A stretch of 64,000 nucleotides of DNA from Nitrospira sp. (GCA_022226935.1 CP092081.1:3657967-3721966), one strand, 5' to 3'; shown: positions 37,113-46,614, counted from the stretch's first letter. The notes: generated from the sequence alone by a model not told the origin. Program-made: numbers and translations.

Positions 37113-38183
37113 TCACGAATCCAGCAGTTCCTGCCGAATGTGCTCCACCAGCCGTAGAAAAGCTGGTGGAGCCTGCTCTACCGCCTCCACGACGAGTTCA
37201 ATCCCGCGCCCCGATCCGGTTCCCAACCCCAACGCCGCCGCGCGCCGAATCTGCCGTTGATCGCCGATCCGTCGGCCCTGCAGTTTGGAGAGCTTGCCGA
37301 AGGACCGTAGCAGCGCAAGGGCCGTCACGTCCACCGCAACCCGGTCTCCGCTGCAGATCAGCACATTCGTCTTCGATGGAGTGCCCGATGTCGGCCCCCC
37401 CTCGATCATCGTGGTGGTCCCGTCGGCTACGGTCAGCGTGGGATGAACCGCGAGATTGATTTCAGCAATGCGTTCGTGCCAATCCCCGCTCCAGAACGTG
37501 ATGGAGGGACGGTAACGCGGGTGGACCGCCCCGACGAAATTTTTGAGACTACAGGAAAACTCTGCAAAACGATGGGTCTTGATGACCGGCATGTTGATCA
37601 CCACATCCGCGTCATACACCGGCCGGGAGAAATAGAAATGGCCGATGGCCTTGGCTCCAGCCGGTTCAAGCCGCACCCACGGTTCATCTTCAAGTGCCAA
37701 CACCCTCGCCCCGGCTGATTCCGCTGCCGCCCGCATGCCGGTGCTGGTCAGGTTGGCAGATGTGGGGAGTCGGATAATGCCCGACCCGTCGGCGACCACC
37801 ACTTCCGCCGCTCCATTTGTCCTGGCCAGATCAGCCATAGCCTTCACCACCAACGGATTGGTCGTCGAGGGCGGCGGCTGATCGTTCAGCACGTTGGGTT
37901 TTAACAAGACCTGGGCGCCGCGAAGACCCATCTGATCGATTCCACCAAGAAGCTCAAGGGCGCGCCCAAGCATTCGACCAGGGTCTGTGCCGTACACAAT
38001 GCAGACGAGGGCGCGGCCTTCCCGCATAAACGGATTGACAGGAATAAGCTTGGGCAACACCAGCGGCCCCTCGGGATCGAAGAGTAGATGGCGTAAGATG
38101 GTCTGTGGCGAACGGAGCAGCGCCGGAAGGAGGAGCAGACCAAATCCGGCATTGTTGAAGAATTCGCGTCGTGAAAACGGCAT
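37113..38183 (-). CDS. DUF362 protein with twin-arginine-like signal
   Basis: A 356-aa protein. The N-terminus FSRREFFNNAGFGLLLLPALL has a twin-arginine motif and hydrophobic stretch, predicting Tat export. The rest fits DUF362: VLLKPNVLNDQPPPSTTNPLVVKAM, VVINMPVIKTHRFAEFSCSLKNFVGAV, GPTSGTPSKTNVLICSGDRVAVDVTALAL. DUF362 proteins often bind iron-sulphur clusters, but no ferredoxin CxxC array is visible. The rhodanese gene ends 3 bp upstream. Confidence 0.8.
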   Translation of the reverse strand: MPFSRREFFNNAGFGLLLLPALLRSPQTILRHLLFDPEGPLVLPKLIPVNPFMREGRALVCIVYGTDPGRMLGRALELLGGIDQMGLRGAQVLLKPNVLNDQPPPSTTNPLVVKAMADLARTNGAAEVVVADGSGIIRLPTSANLTSTGMRAAAESAGARVLALEDEPWVRLEPAGAKAIGHFYFSRPVYDADVVINMPVIKTHRFAEFSCSLKNFVGAVHPRYRPSITFWSGDWHERIAEINLAVHPTLTVADGTTTMIEGGPTSGTPSKTNVLICSGDRVAVDVTALALLRSFGKLSKLQGRRIGDQRQIRRAAALGLGTGSGRGIELVVEAVEQAPPAFLRLVEHIRQELLDS

Positions 38184-38186
38184 GCG

Positions 38187-38567
38187 TTAGGAGCGTGGCC
38201 CTTTCTCAATGGGATAACCGGCGGCGCGCCAGGCTTTGATGCCACCATCCATTGAGATGACATCCGCATACCCCATTTGCCGGAGACTGTCGGCGGCCAA
38301 TACCGACCGGTAACCGCCGCCACAATACAACACGATCGGCTGCTGCATATCCGGAATCGCCGTTTCAATATCCCGTTCGATCACGCCCTTGCCGATATGA
38401 ATGGCCCCTGCTGCATGATCCTGAGAAAATTCGTCATCCTCGCGGACATCCACGAAGTGGAAGCGTTCACCGCGGTCCAGCCTGGCCTTCACGTCACCGA
38501 CAGTACATTCGCGCACGCGGGGCCGCGCTTCCTCCACGACCTTTAAGAATCTCGGATTATGTTTCAC
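38187..38567 (-). CDS. Rhodanese-domain protein
   Basis: A 126-aa single-domain rhodanese with FHFVDVREDDEFSQDHAAGAIHIGKGVIERDIE and the active-site loop VLYCGGGYRSVLAA with catalytic Cys. No export signal. Such proteins carry sulphane sulphur or act as sulphur sensors. It overlaps the radical SAM gene stop by 4 bp and precedes the DUF362 gene. Confidence 0.9.
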   Translation of the reverse strand: MKHNPRFLKVVEEARPRVRECTVGDVKARLDRGERFHFVDVREDDEFSQDHAAGAIHIGKGVIERDIETAIPDMQQPIVLYCGGGYRSVLAADSLRQMGYADVISMDGGIKAWRAAGYPIEKGPRS

Positions 38568-39598
38568 AACGACTCCTCCTCACAAAATAACGACTGCTGC
38601 GCCGTCGGGCGCCGAAACGTCTGAGGAACAGGTAACTCATCCGCCTCGAAGCCGGCGCGCCTGCGTCCCAACTCAAATAACTGCTCGACACAGCGCCAAT
38701 AGGTCCCTCTGCCATGATGCCGGCTGAAAAATTCCCCGTCGCTCAAGGATCCCCCCCGAACCTCCCGTATGCGATGCAGGATTTTCGAAATCCGATGGGG
38801 AAAGGCCTCGCGCATTCGCTCAACGAACACCTGCTCAACGTGTCCCGGCAACCGAAGCAGACTCCCAGTCGCACAAATGGCCCCCGCTTGTTTGGCCCGG
38901 GACAATATTTCAGGAATCGCCTCGTCATTCAAGCCGGGGATGATCGGCGCCACGGAGATTCCGGTCGGAATGCCGGCTTCGGAGAGCATACGCATCACCT
39001 CAAAACGTGCGCCGATGCTGGGAGCCTGCGGTTCCACCAGACGCGCGGTTTCATCGTCGGCAAAAGCGATGCTGAAGTAGACCCGAATCCATGCCCACTC
39101 ATGCAATTGTCTGAAGAGGTCCAGATCACGCGCCGGAATAACCCCTTTGGTGATGATGCCCACCGGATTCCGATATTCAGCACAGACATCAAGACAGGCT
39201 CTCGTCAAGCCGAACGTGGCCTCCAGGGGTTGATAACAATCGGTATTGCCAGAAAACACCACCAATTCGCCTTTCCAGGACGGCTTTTCGAACGCCTGGC
39301 GCAGCAGGGTTGCCGCGCGGCGTTTGAGCACGATTTTCGACTCGAAATCCGTTCCTGCTCCGAATCCCCAATACTCATGGGATGGGCGCGCGTAACAATA
39401 GGCACAGGCATGAAAACAACCCCGGTAGGGATTCACGCTCCATTTGAACGGGAGGTCCGGGCTGTCATTCCGGCTCAGAATCTGGTGTGTGTTGTCCTCG
39501 AACAGCTGAATACGGGCGCGCAGCGATGGTTCAAGCGCTTCGCGCTGAAGGGGTTCGAATCGATTGGGAGGATTCGAAATCGGTTTCACACCAACCAT
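38564..39598 (-). CDS. PA0069-type radical SAM protein
   Basis: About 344 aa (353 from the ATG at 39625). The cluster motif is [21 protein letters not shown] (CxxxCxxC), followed by [18 protein letters not shown] and [25 protein letters not shown], a pattern known from PA0069/Rv2578c-family and SplB-like proteins. No defined reaction for the PA0069 family is known to me. First gene of a minus-strand operon with rhodanese and DUF362, divergent from serS. The start at 39598 keeps the promoter region between the two divergent genes larger. Confidence 0.85.
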   Translation of the reverse strand: MVGVKPISNPPNRFEPLQREALEPSLRARIQLFEDNTHQILSRNDSPDLPFKWSVNPYRGCFHACAYCYARPSHEYWGFGAGTDFESKIVLKRRAATLLRQAFEKPSWKGELVVFSGNTDCYQPLEATFGLTRACLDVCAEYRNPVGIITKGVIPARDLDLFRQLHEWAWIRVYFSIAFADDETARLVEPQAPSIGARFEVMRMLSEAGIPTGISVAPIIPGLNDEAIPEILSRAKQAGAICATGSLLRLPGHVEQVFVERMREAFPHRISKILHRIREVRGGSLSDGEFFSRHHGRGTYWRCVEQLFELGRRRAGFEADELPVPQTFRRPTAQQSLFCEEESL

Positions 39599-39725
39599 GG
39601 TGCCGCCCCAACTGCGCGTTGTCAATCACACCCACAAGGCTTTCGGTTCCAGCGATGAGCGACCAGTTTCATTGACTACGCAGGCATCGGGTGTTAAATT
39701 TCTGGCCGCTTCAAAGGGAGAGGGT

Positions 39726-41015
39726 ATGTTTGATCTTCGGGTATTGCGAGACAATTTGGACGAACTCCGCGACCAGTTAGGTCCACGGGGAAAGGACGTT
39801 GCCTGGGAAGATTTGAGAAAACTCACTGAAGATCGTCGCGCCCAGACGATTCAAGTTGAAGACCTTCGGCACCAGCTCAAAAAGGGATCCGAGGAAGTCG
39901 CTCGCCTCAAACGAGAGAAGCAGCCGGCTGAAGAAGCCATGGCGGCGATGAAAGCCGTCGGAGAAACCATCAGAGGCCATGAAGAGCGGCTTCGGCTGAT
40001 CGAAGAACAGCTCGCGTATATCGCACTGCGCATCCCCAATCTTCCCCATGCCTCTGTGCCAAATGGGCACGATGCCTCAGACAATGTAGAAGTCCGTCGA
40101 TGGGGAGCGCCGCCGCAGCTCTCGGCGCCGCCCCAGTCGCATTGGGATCTCGGGGAGTCGTTAGGCATTCTCGATTTCGACCGCGCGGTGCGCATGGCCA
40201 AGGCTCGCTTTGCCGTCCTGACCGGGCTCGGCGCTCGTCTCGAGCGGGCGCTCATCAATTATATGCTCGACATGCATACCACGCAGCATGGCTATCGCGA
40301 AGTCATGCCTCCGCTGATGGTCAATCGCGCGGCCATGACCGGGACGGGTCAATTACCCAAATTCGAAGAAGATCTGTTCCAGATACGCGACGAGGAGCTG
40401 TTCCTGATCCCGACGGCAGAAGTCCCGGTTACCAATCTGCATCGCGAAGAGATACTAACTGAAGAGACCTTGCCGATTCGGTATACAGCCTACACCCCTT
40501 GCTTCAGACGCGAAGCAGGCTCTTACGGCAAAGACACGCGCGGCCTCATTCGTCTTCACCAATTCAACAAAGTCGAACTCGTCGCCTTCACGAAGGCCGA
40601 ACACTCTTATGAGGAACTGGAGCGCCTCACATCCCATGCTGAAGCGGTCCTTCAAGGCTTGGGGCTGCATTATCGAGTCATCACGCTCTGCAAAGGTGAC
40701 ATGGGGTTTTCTTCAGCGAAGACCTATGACATTGAGGTATGGTTGCCGTCGCAGCAGACCTTCCGTGAAATCTCGTCCTGCAGCAATTTCGAAGCATTTC
40801 AAGCAAGGCGAGCCAACATTCGTTGCCGCGCGAAGGCAGGAAAAAAAGAATCCAAACCCGAATTCGTCCATACGTTAAACGGATCGGGCCTGGCAGTCGG
40901 TAGGACGTTGGTTGCCATTCTCGAGAATTACCAGCAGCCGGATGGTACCGTGGTTATTCCAGCAGTATTACAGCCTTATATGGGTGGGCTTCAAACCATC
41001 GCGCGATCATCGTAG
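39726..41015 (+). CDS. serS: Seryl-tRNA synthetase
   Basis: A 429-aa class II synthetase. [18 protein letters not shown] opens the tRNA-binding coiled-coil arm (to about residue 110). The catalytic core has [25 protein letters not shown] (motif 1), [29 protein letters not shown] (motif 2) and [20 protein letters not shown] (motif 3). ATG at 39726 follows GGGAGAGGGT. The upstream in-frame ATG at 39564 overlaps the divergent gene and is not needed. A tRNA-Ser gene begins 22 bp after the stop, so an enzyme and one of its substrates are adjacent. Confidence 0.96.
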   Translation: MFDLRVLRDNLDELRDQLGPRGKDVAWEDLRKLTEDRRAQTIQVEDLRHQLKKGSEEVARLKREKQPAEEAMAAMKAVGETIRGHEERLRLIEEQLAYIALRIPNLPHASVPNGHDASDNVEVRRWGAPPQLSAPPQSHWDLGESLGILDFDRAVRMAKARFAVLTGLGARLERALINYMLDMHTTQHGYREVMPPLMVNRAAMTGTGQLPKFEEDLFQIRDEELFLIPTAEVPVTNLHREEILTEETLPIRYTAYTPCFRREAGSYGKDTRGLIRLHQFNKVELVAFTKAEHSYEELERLTSHAEAVLQGLGLHYRVITLCKGDMGFSSAKTYDIEVWLPSQQTFREISSCSNFEAFQARRANIRCRAKAGKKESKPEFVHTLNGSGLAVGRTLVAILENYQQPDGTVVIPAVLQPYMGGLQTIARSS

Positions 41016-42276
41016 TTGACGTGTCTCGGCCTGGTGTGGAGGGGTGACGGAGTGGCCGAACGTGCCGGTCTTGAAAACCGGAGATGGGGTAACCTATCCG
41101 CGAGTTCAAATCTCGCCCCCTCCGCCATAAATCAACAGGTTGCGTGATACCCTGACGGGGGCTGTCCCCCGCCAAGGCGTCCACTGTAACCGTAACTGTA
41201 ACCTTTTTTGACTGAATGTACTGATTTAGTCTCTCTGCTGCCTGCTTCAGGTCCTCCTCACTAGTGACGTTGTATCGATCAAACACGGAACGTGTCTTGT
41301 GTCCGCTGATCTTCATCGCCACAGTTTCAGAAACCCCCGCCCTAATCAAGTTTCTTACGCCCGTCCGCCTGAGATCGTGAAATGTTTTACCCATCAGTCC
41401 TACCCGCTTGCATGCAGCAATCCATCCTAGCCGTAGGTTATCAAACGGCCGCCCTTCACGGTGACAGACGTAGGGACAGGATGGATAGTCTCTATCCCGA
41501 AGCTCTTTCGCCTTCAGCATCACTCTCAGAAAATCACCAGTGAGATAGACGGAACGGGCTTGCTTGGTCTTGGTTTGAGCCATAGCCAGACGGATACATC
41601 CGCCATCTTCCGAGAGAGTTACTTGTTCCCAACGAAGGCCTTTCACACTAATGATTTCTCTCATGCGCATGCCGGTATAGTAAGCAATGGTAATAGGTAC
41701 CTTAAGGTGATCCGAGGCTGCCCCCCGAACAGACAGATAGTCATCATGCTCAAGAAAGCCCTCGCGAGCATTGTTTTCCGCCAACCGTGGGAAATGCGGA
41801 ACCGTAGACACCTTCGGGGGGCTACAGCGAGCCCCAAGTACCAGCATCCGTTTGAGGCAGTCGAGCTCCCTATTGACCGTTGCCGCCGCAGCCTTCTCTC
41901 CTAGTCGTTTGGCGACATAGGCTTTCAGCTTTTCTGTTGTTATGCCTTTTGCCAGCATGCCCCCGAATACCGGCTTCAAGTGCCGGAGGCAGTTCTCTCT
42001 CCTATTCCACGTCCTCAGACCACGCATCACGTAATCCTGTTCGAGATCCTCTATGAGGTCTTCAAACTTGGTACGCTGCATGCGGGGGGTAATCTGCCGT
42101 CCCTCAAGAACATTGTGTTCAGCTTTCTTGAGAACCTTAGCGGCTTCCCGTTTCTCAAACGTGCCCGTACTTTCAGACACAGGCCGCCCATTATCGTAAT
42201 ACTTCATCCACCACGGTCCGACCTCGACTAGTACCCCTTCTGCATTCCGTTGTTTTCGCCGATACAACATCCCCAT
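40954..42276 (-). CDS. Tyrosine recombinase (integrase) of element 1, reading through the tRNA-Ser core
   Basis: 440 aa from ATG 42276, which follows GGAGGGTGTTT. Phage-integrase features: an N-terminal Arm-type start ([10 protein letters not shown]), a core-binding helix domain, and the catalytic set [15 protein letters not shown] (Arg), [10 protein letters not shown] (HxxR), [14 protein letters not shown] (His/Lys and Tyr). After the Tyr the frame continues into the attL core: residues [20 protein letters not shown] are antisense of tRNA-Ser. The last 30 or so residues are antisense of the intergenic region and serS. In the excised circle the same frame would instead end GPEETDSTANEPPETTHE (stop at 54824). 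The gene end is thus position-dependent. Confidence 0.88.
   Translation of the reverse strand: MGMLYRRKQRNAEGVLVEVGPWWMKYYDNGRPVSESTGTFEKREAAKVLKKAEHNVLEGRQITPRMQRTKFEDLIEDLEQDYVMRGLRTWNRRENCLRHLKPVFGGMLAKGITTEKLKAYVAKRLGEKAAAATVNRELDCLKRMLVLGARCSPPKVSTVPHFPRLAENNAREGFLEHDDYLSVRGAASDHLKVPITIAYYTGMRMREIISVKGLRWEQVTLSEDGGCIRLAMAQTKTKQARSVYLTGDFLRVMLKAKELRDRDYPSCPYVCHREGRPFDNLRLGWIAACKRVGLMGKTFHDLRRTGVRNLIRAGVSETVAMKISGHKTRSVFDRYNVTSEEDLKQAAERLNQYIQSKKVTVTVTVDALAGDSPRQGITQPVDLWRRGRDLNSRIGYPISGFQDRHVRPLRHPSTPGRDTSTTMIARWFEAHPYKAVILLE
41038..41127 (+). tRNA. tRNA-Ser(UGA)
   Basis: 90 nt with acceptor stem GGAGGGG/CCCCTCC, anticodon loop CTTGAAA (anticodon TGA), a long variable arm typical of serine tRNAs, T-loop TTCAAAT and encoded CCA. 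Its 3' half from 41070 is the left attachment core of the integrative element, which restores an intact tRNA. Confidence 0.96.
41070..41130 (+). repeat. attL core, 61-bp direct repeat of element 1
   Basis: Identical base for base to 54880-54940, starting just before the anticodon (CTTGAAAACCGG...) and ending in ...TCCGCCATAA, three bases beyond CCA. The flanking bases differ at both ends, which defines the core exactly. Confidence 0.95.
41182..41203. promoter_or_regulatory. Candidate integrase/Xis arm-type site, left arm
   Basis: CACTGTAACCGTAACTGTAACC, tandem GTAAC units, agrees at 20 of 22 bases with 54728-54749 inside the other end. It lies 51 bp inside the attL core, within the integrase coding sequence, where it encodes a Val-Thr repeat. 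Confidence 0.5.
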
Positions 42277-42292
42277 AAACACCCTCCGATGG

Positions 42293-42508
42293 TCAGGCCG
42301 TGGCCTCTTTGACCTTATTGAGGTCAATAAACGATTCCATGTCCTGCACGTCTACATGAACCCGTCGCCCGTGTTTCACGCAAGGCAATGCCCCTCCCCA
42401 GATCATTCGACGCACAGACCATTCTGACCGCCCAAGATATTCTGCAGCCTCTGGCAAGCGGTACAACCGCTTCTGTGTCCTATCCTTCTGGTTGCGTATT
42501 CCTGTCAT
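42293..42508 (-). CDS. Excisionase-like helix-turn-helix protein
   Basis: 71 aa. LYRLPEAAEYLGRSEWSVRRMIWGGALPCVKHGRRVHVDVQDMESFID is the MerR/AlpA-type HTH_17 fold used by excisionases. Directly upstream of the integrase (16 bp), same strand. Likely controls the direction of recombination. Confidence 0.8.
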   Translation of the reverse strand: MTGIRNQKDRTQKRLYRLPEAAEYLGRSEWSVRRMIWGGALPCVKHGRRVHVDVQDMESFIDLNKVKEATA

Positions 42509-42528
42509 TTTCCTCCTTAAATTAGTGG

Positions 42529-42789
42529 TTAAGCCAACCTCTCTAGATCAGCCAGTGTTTGTTCGATCATGCCTAGTTGCCGACCATCGCCGAGCTCATT
42601 AGAAACCATTCGAGCGAGATGCTGAAAGTACGCATAGACCGTCAGCGGCGGAACGCCTTCGCCGAGTAATGCATCTTTAGCCTGCCCCAGATCTTCTCTT
42701 GTCAATGAGCCCAGCCGTCCAGGGAAATAGCTGTTCCAAAACTTCGTGAAATCGATCCGCGTGACCATCTCTTGAGAAATCTTTGTCAT
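42529..42789 (-). CDS. Small protein of unknown function (86 aa)
   Basis: Soluble, helical: IDFTKFWNSYFPGRLGSLTREDLGQAKDALLGEGVPP, then VYAYFQHLARMVSNELGD and a C-terminal helix. No family recognised. It opens the minus-strand xis-int operon and is divergent from the small RHH-like gene, so it may be a local regulator. Confidence 0.55.
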   Translation of the reverse strand: MTKISQEMVTRIDFTKFWNSYFPGRLGSLTREDLGQAKDALLGEGVPPLTVYAYFQHLARMVSNELGDGRQLGMIEQTLADLERLA

Positions 42790-42834
42790 GTTGCCCCCAT
42801 TAATAATTGGTCAGCGAAATTGCTAACGACGCAT

Positions 42835-42852
42835 ATGTTACATGAGTAACAT
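42835..42852. promoter_or_regulatory. Palindromic operator candidate in the divergent promoter region
   Basis: ATGTTAC-ATGA-GTAACAT, a perfect 7-bp inverted repeat with a 4-bp spacer, sits between the divergent xis-int operon and the RHH-like gene in an AT-rich interval. The spacing suits a dimeric RHH or HTH repressor. A further GTTAC half-site occurs near 42,882. Confidence 0.5.
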
Positions 42853-42915
42853 GAGACAATCAAGTATCTTAATGATTAAAAGTTACTATTGAATCTCATG
42901 ATACAACGTTATATA

Positions 42916-43107
42916 ATGTCATATATGAAGCCTCACGAAACAGTAGCCCTCAATTTCAGAGAAATGCCACTTGATCTGGTGTCACGGCTTAAAGCCGCCG
43001 CTGCTCTGGCTCGCCCTCCGGTCACTATGAAACAGTATGTAATCGATCTGTTTCAGGAGCATCTAGACAATCTAGAGCGCAAAGGGCTTCTGCCAAAGTC
43101 GAAGTAA
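42916..43107 (+). CDS. Small Arc/CopG-like (RHH) protein
   Basis: 63 aa from ATG 42916 (ATG 42925 and TTG 42889 are also in frame; none has a clear SD). KPHETVALNFREMPLDLVSRLKAAAALARPPVTMKQYVIDLFQEHLDNLE reads as one beta strand and two helices, fitting a ribbon-helix-helix repressor. It is transcribed away from the xis-int genes across the palindrome. Its 3' end overlaps the convergent glycosyltransferase gene by 83 bp. Confidence 0.6.
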   Translation: MSYMKPHETVALNFREMPLDLVSRLKAAAALARPPVTMKQYVIDLFQEHLDNLERKGLLPKSK

Positions 43108-44113
43108 CCTGCTGTCCTTTTCGCATCTGCAAGTCTGTCAGCTCTAGTCCAACTGCCTTTACCACGGAAACCCAATTGCCCTGCCAAGGTTGCCGAAACA
43201 ACCGGGCTGTGGGGTACCACGGGCTGTCCGTTCGATTCTCAAGCCAGCGCCAATCTGCCCCCGCTGGCAGCATGACCCACACAGGCTTGCCCATAGCTCC
43301 GGCCAAGTGCGCAACGGCGGTATCCACGGTGATAACCAGATCAAGCCGCCTTATTGCATCTGCCGTGTCGGCAAAGTCGTGAAGCTGCGGGCTCAAGTCC
43401 TGAATCAACCTTGCAAGTCCAAGTTGGATTATCTCACGTGCCGCCAGGCCGACTTGCAGGCTGTACCAGGAAACTCCCGGCTCCTGCAGCAGAGGCAACA
43501 GATACGCTAACGCGACCGACCGCCTAGCATCATTCGCATGCTGTGGATTGCCAGCCCACACGAGGCCAACCTTGAGGCCCTTGCTAGGACGAAGACACAC
43601 CGCCGATTCCGTGGGGGCTAAAAGATAAGCATCAGCCGGAATCGTCTCTATCGTCGTCCCGAACAGATACGGAAGACTGAGTATTGGAGCCTGATACTCA
43701 TAGCTAGCCCCCGAAAACTCTTCAGCACTTTTATAGACCTTCGAGATCCCTCTTACTGTGCCAAATAGACGCTGCAAAGCTGGAGGACATGCAACGATGA
43801 CAGAACCCCCACGTTCGGCAACCATGGGGGCGTAGCGAATAAACTGTATGTTATCGCCGTACCCTTGCTCTGCCCATAACAGAATTGTTTTGCCGTCTAG
43901 GCGCTGCCCATCCCACCGGGGGACAGGCAGAACCGGAATTCCTTCCGAAGCGAGATAAGAGGGACATTGCAGCCGGTGTTCAAGCTCCTGAAAACCTTCC
44001 AGGAAGTGACCTTTGGTCAAGAGATCAAATCCTAGGTTTCGATGCACCTCATATTCACAAGGCTCTACCTGGCGTAAGGTTCCTTGTTGGTTTATTGATT
44101 GCTCCTTGCTCAT
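43025..44113 (-). CDS. TPR-type glycosyltransferase (GT9-like fold), element cargo
   Basis: 362 aa. It has one residual TPR-like helix pair (NLGFDLLTKGHFLEGFQELEHRL), then KTILLWAEQGYGDNIQFIRYAPMVAERGG, KVGLVWAGNPQHANDARRSVAL, LVITVDTAVAHLAGAMGKPVWVMLP and DWRWLENRTDSPWYPTARLFRQP. These are the signatures of the bacterial TPR-glycosyltransferase family, which usually has a long TPR array in front, so this copy looks N-terminally reduced. Such enzymes modify surface glycans or proteins. In a mobile element it may alter the cell surface, e.g. a phage receptor (inference). Confidence 0.8.
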   Translation of the reverse strand: MSKEQSINQQGTLRQVEPCEYEVHRNLGFDLLTKGHFLEGFQELEHRLQCPSYLASEGIPVLPVPRWDGQRLDGKTILLWAEQGYGDNIQFIRYAPMVAERGGSVIVACPPALQRLFGTVRGISKVYKSAEEFSGASYEYQAPILSLPYLFGTTIETIPADAYLLAPTESAVCLRPSKGLKVGLVWAGNPQHANDARRSVALAYLLPLLQEPGVSWYSLQVGLAAREIIQLGLARLIQDLSPQLHDFADTADAIRRLDLVITVDTAVAHLAGAMGKPVWVMLPAGADWRWLENRTDSPWYPTARLFRQPWQGNWVSVVKAVGLELTDLQMRKGQQVTSTLAEALCALDCLDAPETDRLHTVS

Positions 44114-44234
44114 TCAGCCTTGCCATTCAAAATCCAGAACGTACTAACCACATGTTTAAACAATGGCTTGTGGCGGTACAGATGCATTATTTGTCTCGAA
44201 TGCATAAGACCTTCCTTTTTGTCGTTCGACCGCT

Positions 44235-44492
44235 TTACGCAGCGCTATGCACCGGGCTTAACTCCCTTAGAACATCATTAACCAGAGCATCTAGGTCTAG
44301 CTTAGGGGCCTGTCTCTTAGTCAAATACGCGTCTATGTCCGTTGGCCTGATGAGGACTTTGCCGCGCAGGGTGCCTTGGTGAACCGTTAGCCCCCCTTTA
44401 ATCCATCGTTTAACTGTTTTCTTTGAAACACTGGCGTACTGCGCCGCTCCGGCAATCGACAAATAACCGGGTTGAACTGGCACAAGCTTCAT
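44235..44492 (-). CDS. Excisionase-like HTH protein, second copy
   Basis: 85 aa: GYLSIAGAAQYASVSKKTVKRWIKGGLTVHQGTLRGKVLIRPTDIDAYLTKR is a MerR/HTH_17 DNA-binding domain, with a short acidic tail (LDLDALVNDVLREL). Located between the primase-helicase and the glycosyltransferase, possibly controlling one of them. Confidence 0.72.
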   Translation of the reverse strand: MKLVPVQPGYLSIAGAAQYASVSKKTVKRWIKGGLTVHQGTLRGKVLIRPTDIDAYLTKRQAPKLDLDALVNDVLRELSPVHSAA

Positions 44493-44632
44493 CTGCCCCC
44501 CTTGGTTGTGCTGGTTGCTGGGTTAACACATATAATTATGGGGTTGGTTCCTGGTTGGTTGGTGGTTATGCGTGTAATATATACACGCTACAACCAGCAA
44601 CCGGCCCGAGAGAACCACGCGGACTACTACCT

Positions 44633-46363
44633 CTATACAGCTCTATAGAGCTTGGCGTTTTGTTTTGCCGTTCCCACGTGCTTAGCCTTTCCTTTATTTA
44701 CTAATGCTCCAAGGACAGCCCTCGCTGTTCCGTCTGTGAACCCTGAGGCCTTCACTAAAGCTAACTTTGAAATGCCTGCTTCGTCCTCAACTGCTGGTTC
44801 ATGTGGCAAGGTCCCTAGCAGGTTGTAGATCGTATCCTCTGCAACTCCTGCCTTGGATTCCTTGTCAAGACTCTCCACCCTGAGTCGATACACCTTAGGG
44901 GCTTCTGAGGGTCCTTCTGATTCAATGACCAACTTAAACGGCTCGGGGGGCGGTCCTAGTTTTGTCTGCACGCTTAGTTTTGCTTCTCCGTATTTCTTTC
45001 CTCTGGGCTCTAGAAATAGCGAAGTCTGCGCCCATGCCCCCAAGACAAACGAGCCATTGAGTTCTTGCGACCCCCTGCCGGACCTACCGTGCCCCTGCCC
45101 TTTCCTAAAGTGATGAATAATCCGAAAATTGCACCCGTATTTCCTTGTCAGGTCATCAAAAACATTGACGATCTTCGCTGTGTCACGAGGGGAATAAATG
45201 TCCTGAGCTGTGACCTTAAAGAGAGCGTCAATGTAAACAATGCGAGGCCTAAACCGATCGATGGTTCGATCCAAGCTTACAACCCATCCTGGATCATCCA
45301 GCGAAAACCTTGTCCATGCAGCTACAAAGAACCACTCATCAAGCTCTTTCCGGACGGCTTTGTCGTCTGGGTCAAGGCCGTAGCCCCGGAGAAAAGCATC
45401 AATCCGAGTCTTTACCAGTTGGGGTGAATCGTCTTCCTCGATAAATAAAACCTTCCGGCGCTCAGGGACTTCAAATTTTCCACACACCGACCTTCCAAGA
45501 GCCAGGCATAGTGCTTCCTCCAATGCATACAAAGTCTTCCCGAGCTTCTCCTCTCCAGCAATCCAGCCGTTGGCCTCAGCGGGCAATAACTCTCTAATCA
45601 GAGGCGCACTGACAGAAACTTGCTTTGACAGAAAGCTTCCAAGACCAATTGCGAGCACTCGGGGGGCAATCTGCTCTGAAGGCAACGCCAGGAACGATTC
45701 GACGGGATGCCTTACCAGATAATCATCCAGACCAACTTTTTTCTCGCCCTGAGGCAATCGCACGGAATACACTGTTGCCCCCCGCCGGGCTAACTCATTC
45801 GCTAATTCGATTTCGGCACGGGCAACCTCTGGCTTGGTTGCGGCGTCTGAGTCAAATACGATCGACACAGTCCGACCTTCCCAAAGAATGCGATCTAGAT
45901 CAGAAATAGGGGCACTTGTGTCACCTTCCTTCATCCGCCAGGCCCAGACTCCCGAAAGCGCCACACAATGAAGGCCTTCTTGACGTGCCTTCAGCGCTTT
46001 CTTTTCTCCCTCTGTGATGTACAAGGCTTTAGTGCTATCCGACAGCACCCCATGGGGTAAAGTGGAGGGCACGTAGAGCCTGTTGGTACTTCCTCTCGGA
46101 CTTCGATATCGCTTGCCGTCTTGCCCAGCCTCGTTTAATTTGACACGAACATAGGTTTCATCCTCGACAGACAGATAAGGAAAAACCATCCCCCCGCTGA
46201 TCGTTTTGAAACCTAGCAGTTCGGACACCTGTCCACTATGTGCGGAATAAATTCTGCTGGCTTCGATGGTCTCCAAATTCAAGCCAGAGTTATGAAGATC
46301 ATCCCTGTGTGGGGTAGTTAACCCACCATATGTCGTCGCCGCCGGAATTAATGTTGCCCCCAT
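44633..46363 (-). CDS. DUF3854 primase-like plus RepA-type AAA helicase
   Basis: 576 aa. The N-terminal half matches DUF3854/TOPRIM: LYITEGEKKALKARQEGLHCVALSGVWAW, RTVSIVFDSDAATKPEVARAEIELANELARRGA, VRLPQGEKKVGLDDYLV. The second half is a RecA-like AAA_25 ATPase: NGWIAGEEKLGKTLYALEEALCLALG (P-loop), VLFIEEDDSPQL (Walker B), IVYIDALFKVT, IIHHFRKG. The C-terminus has a winged-helix-like domain. This is the typical replication protein of satellite-type elements and small phages, and implies the element replicates after excision. Confidence 0.85.
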   Translation of the reverse strand: MGATLIPAATTYGGLTTPHRDDLHNSGLNLETIEASRIYSAHSGQVSELLGFKTISGGMVFPYLSVEDETYVRVKLNEAGQDGKRYRSPRGSTNRLYVPSTLPHGVLSDSTKALYITEGEKKALKARQEGLHCVALSGVWAWRMKEGDTSAPISDLDRILWEGRTVSIVFDSDAATKPEVARAEIELANELARRGATVYSVRLPQGEKKVGLDDYLVRHPVESFLALPSEQIAPRVLAIGLGSFLSKQVSVSAPLIRELLPAEANGWIAGEEKLGKTLYALEEALCLALGRSVCGKFEVPERRKVLFIEEDDSPQLVKTRIDAFLRGYGLDPDDKAVRKELDEWFFVAAWTRFSLDDPGWVVSLDRTIDRFRPRIVYIDALFKVTAQDIYSPRDTAKIVNVFDDLTRKYGCNFRIIHHFRKGQGHGRSGRGSQELNGSFVLGAWAQTSLFLEPRGKKYGEAKLSVQTKLGPPPEPFKLVIESEGPSEAPKVYRLRVESLDKESKAGVAEDTIYNLLGTLPHEPAVEDEAGISKLALVKASGFTDGTARAVLGALVNKGKAKHVGTAKQNAKLYRAV

Positions 46364-46377
46364 TCCTCCTCCTCTTT

Positions 46378-46605
46378 TTATTTGAAACCTTTAAGTCCGT
46401 CTCTGCCGAATCGCTCCGTGAGATCGCTTTGCTTAAATCTGTCAGCCCAGGCTTGGATCTCTTGGACATTGAACAAGACCAAGCCACCGCGCTTTCTCTT
46501 GGACATGCGCCGAGCCGGAAGACCGAGCCGTTTCCGCCAAGCAGTGATCGTTCCCGGCGTGACACTGAACCGCTTCGCCATTTCTTCGACTGTGACGAAA
46601 TCCAT
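46378..46605 (-). CDS. Small HTH DNA-binding protein (75 aa)
   Basis: FVTVEEMAKRFSVTPGTITAWRKRLGLPARRM...LVLFNVQEIQAWADRF is an AlpA/excisionase-type HTH. A strong AAGGAGGAAAT precedes ATG 46605. Immediately upstream of the primase-helicase gene and likely co-transcribed. Confidence 0.75.
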   Translation of the reverse strand: MDFVTVEEMAKRFSVTPGTITAWRKRLGLPARRMSKRKRGGLVLFNVQEIQAWADRFKQSDLTERFGRDGLKGFK

Positions 46606-46614
46606 ATTTCCTCC

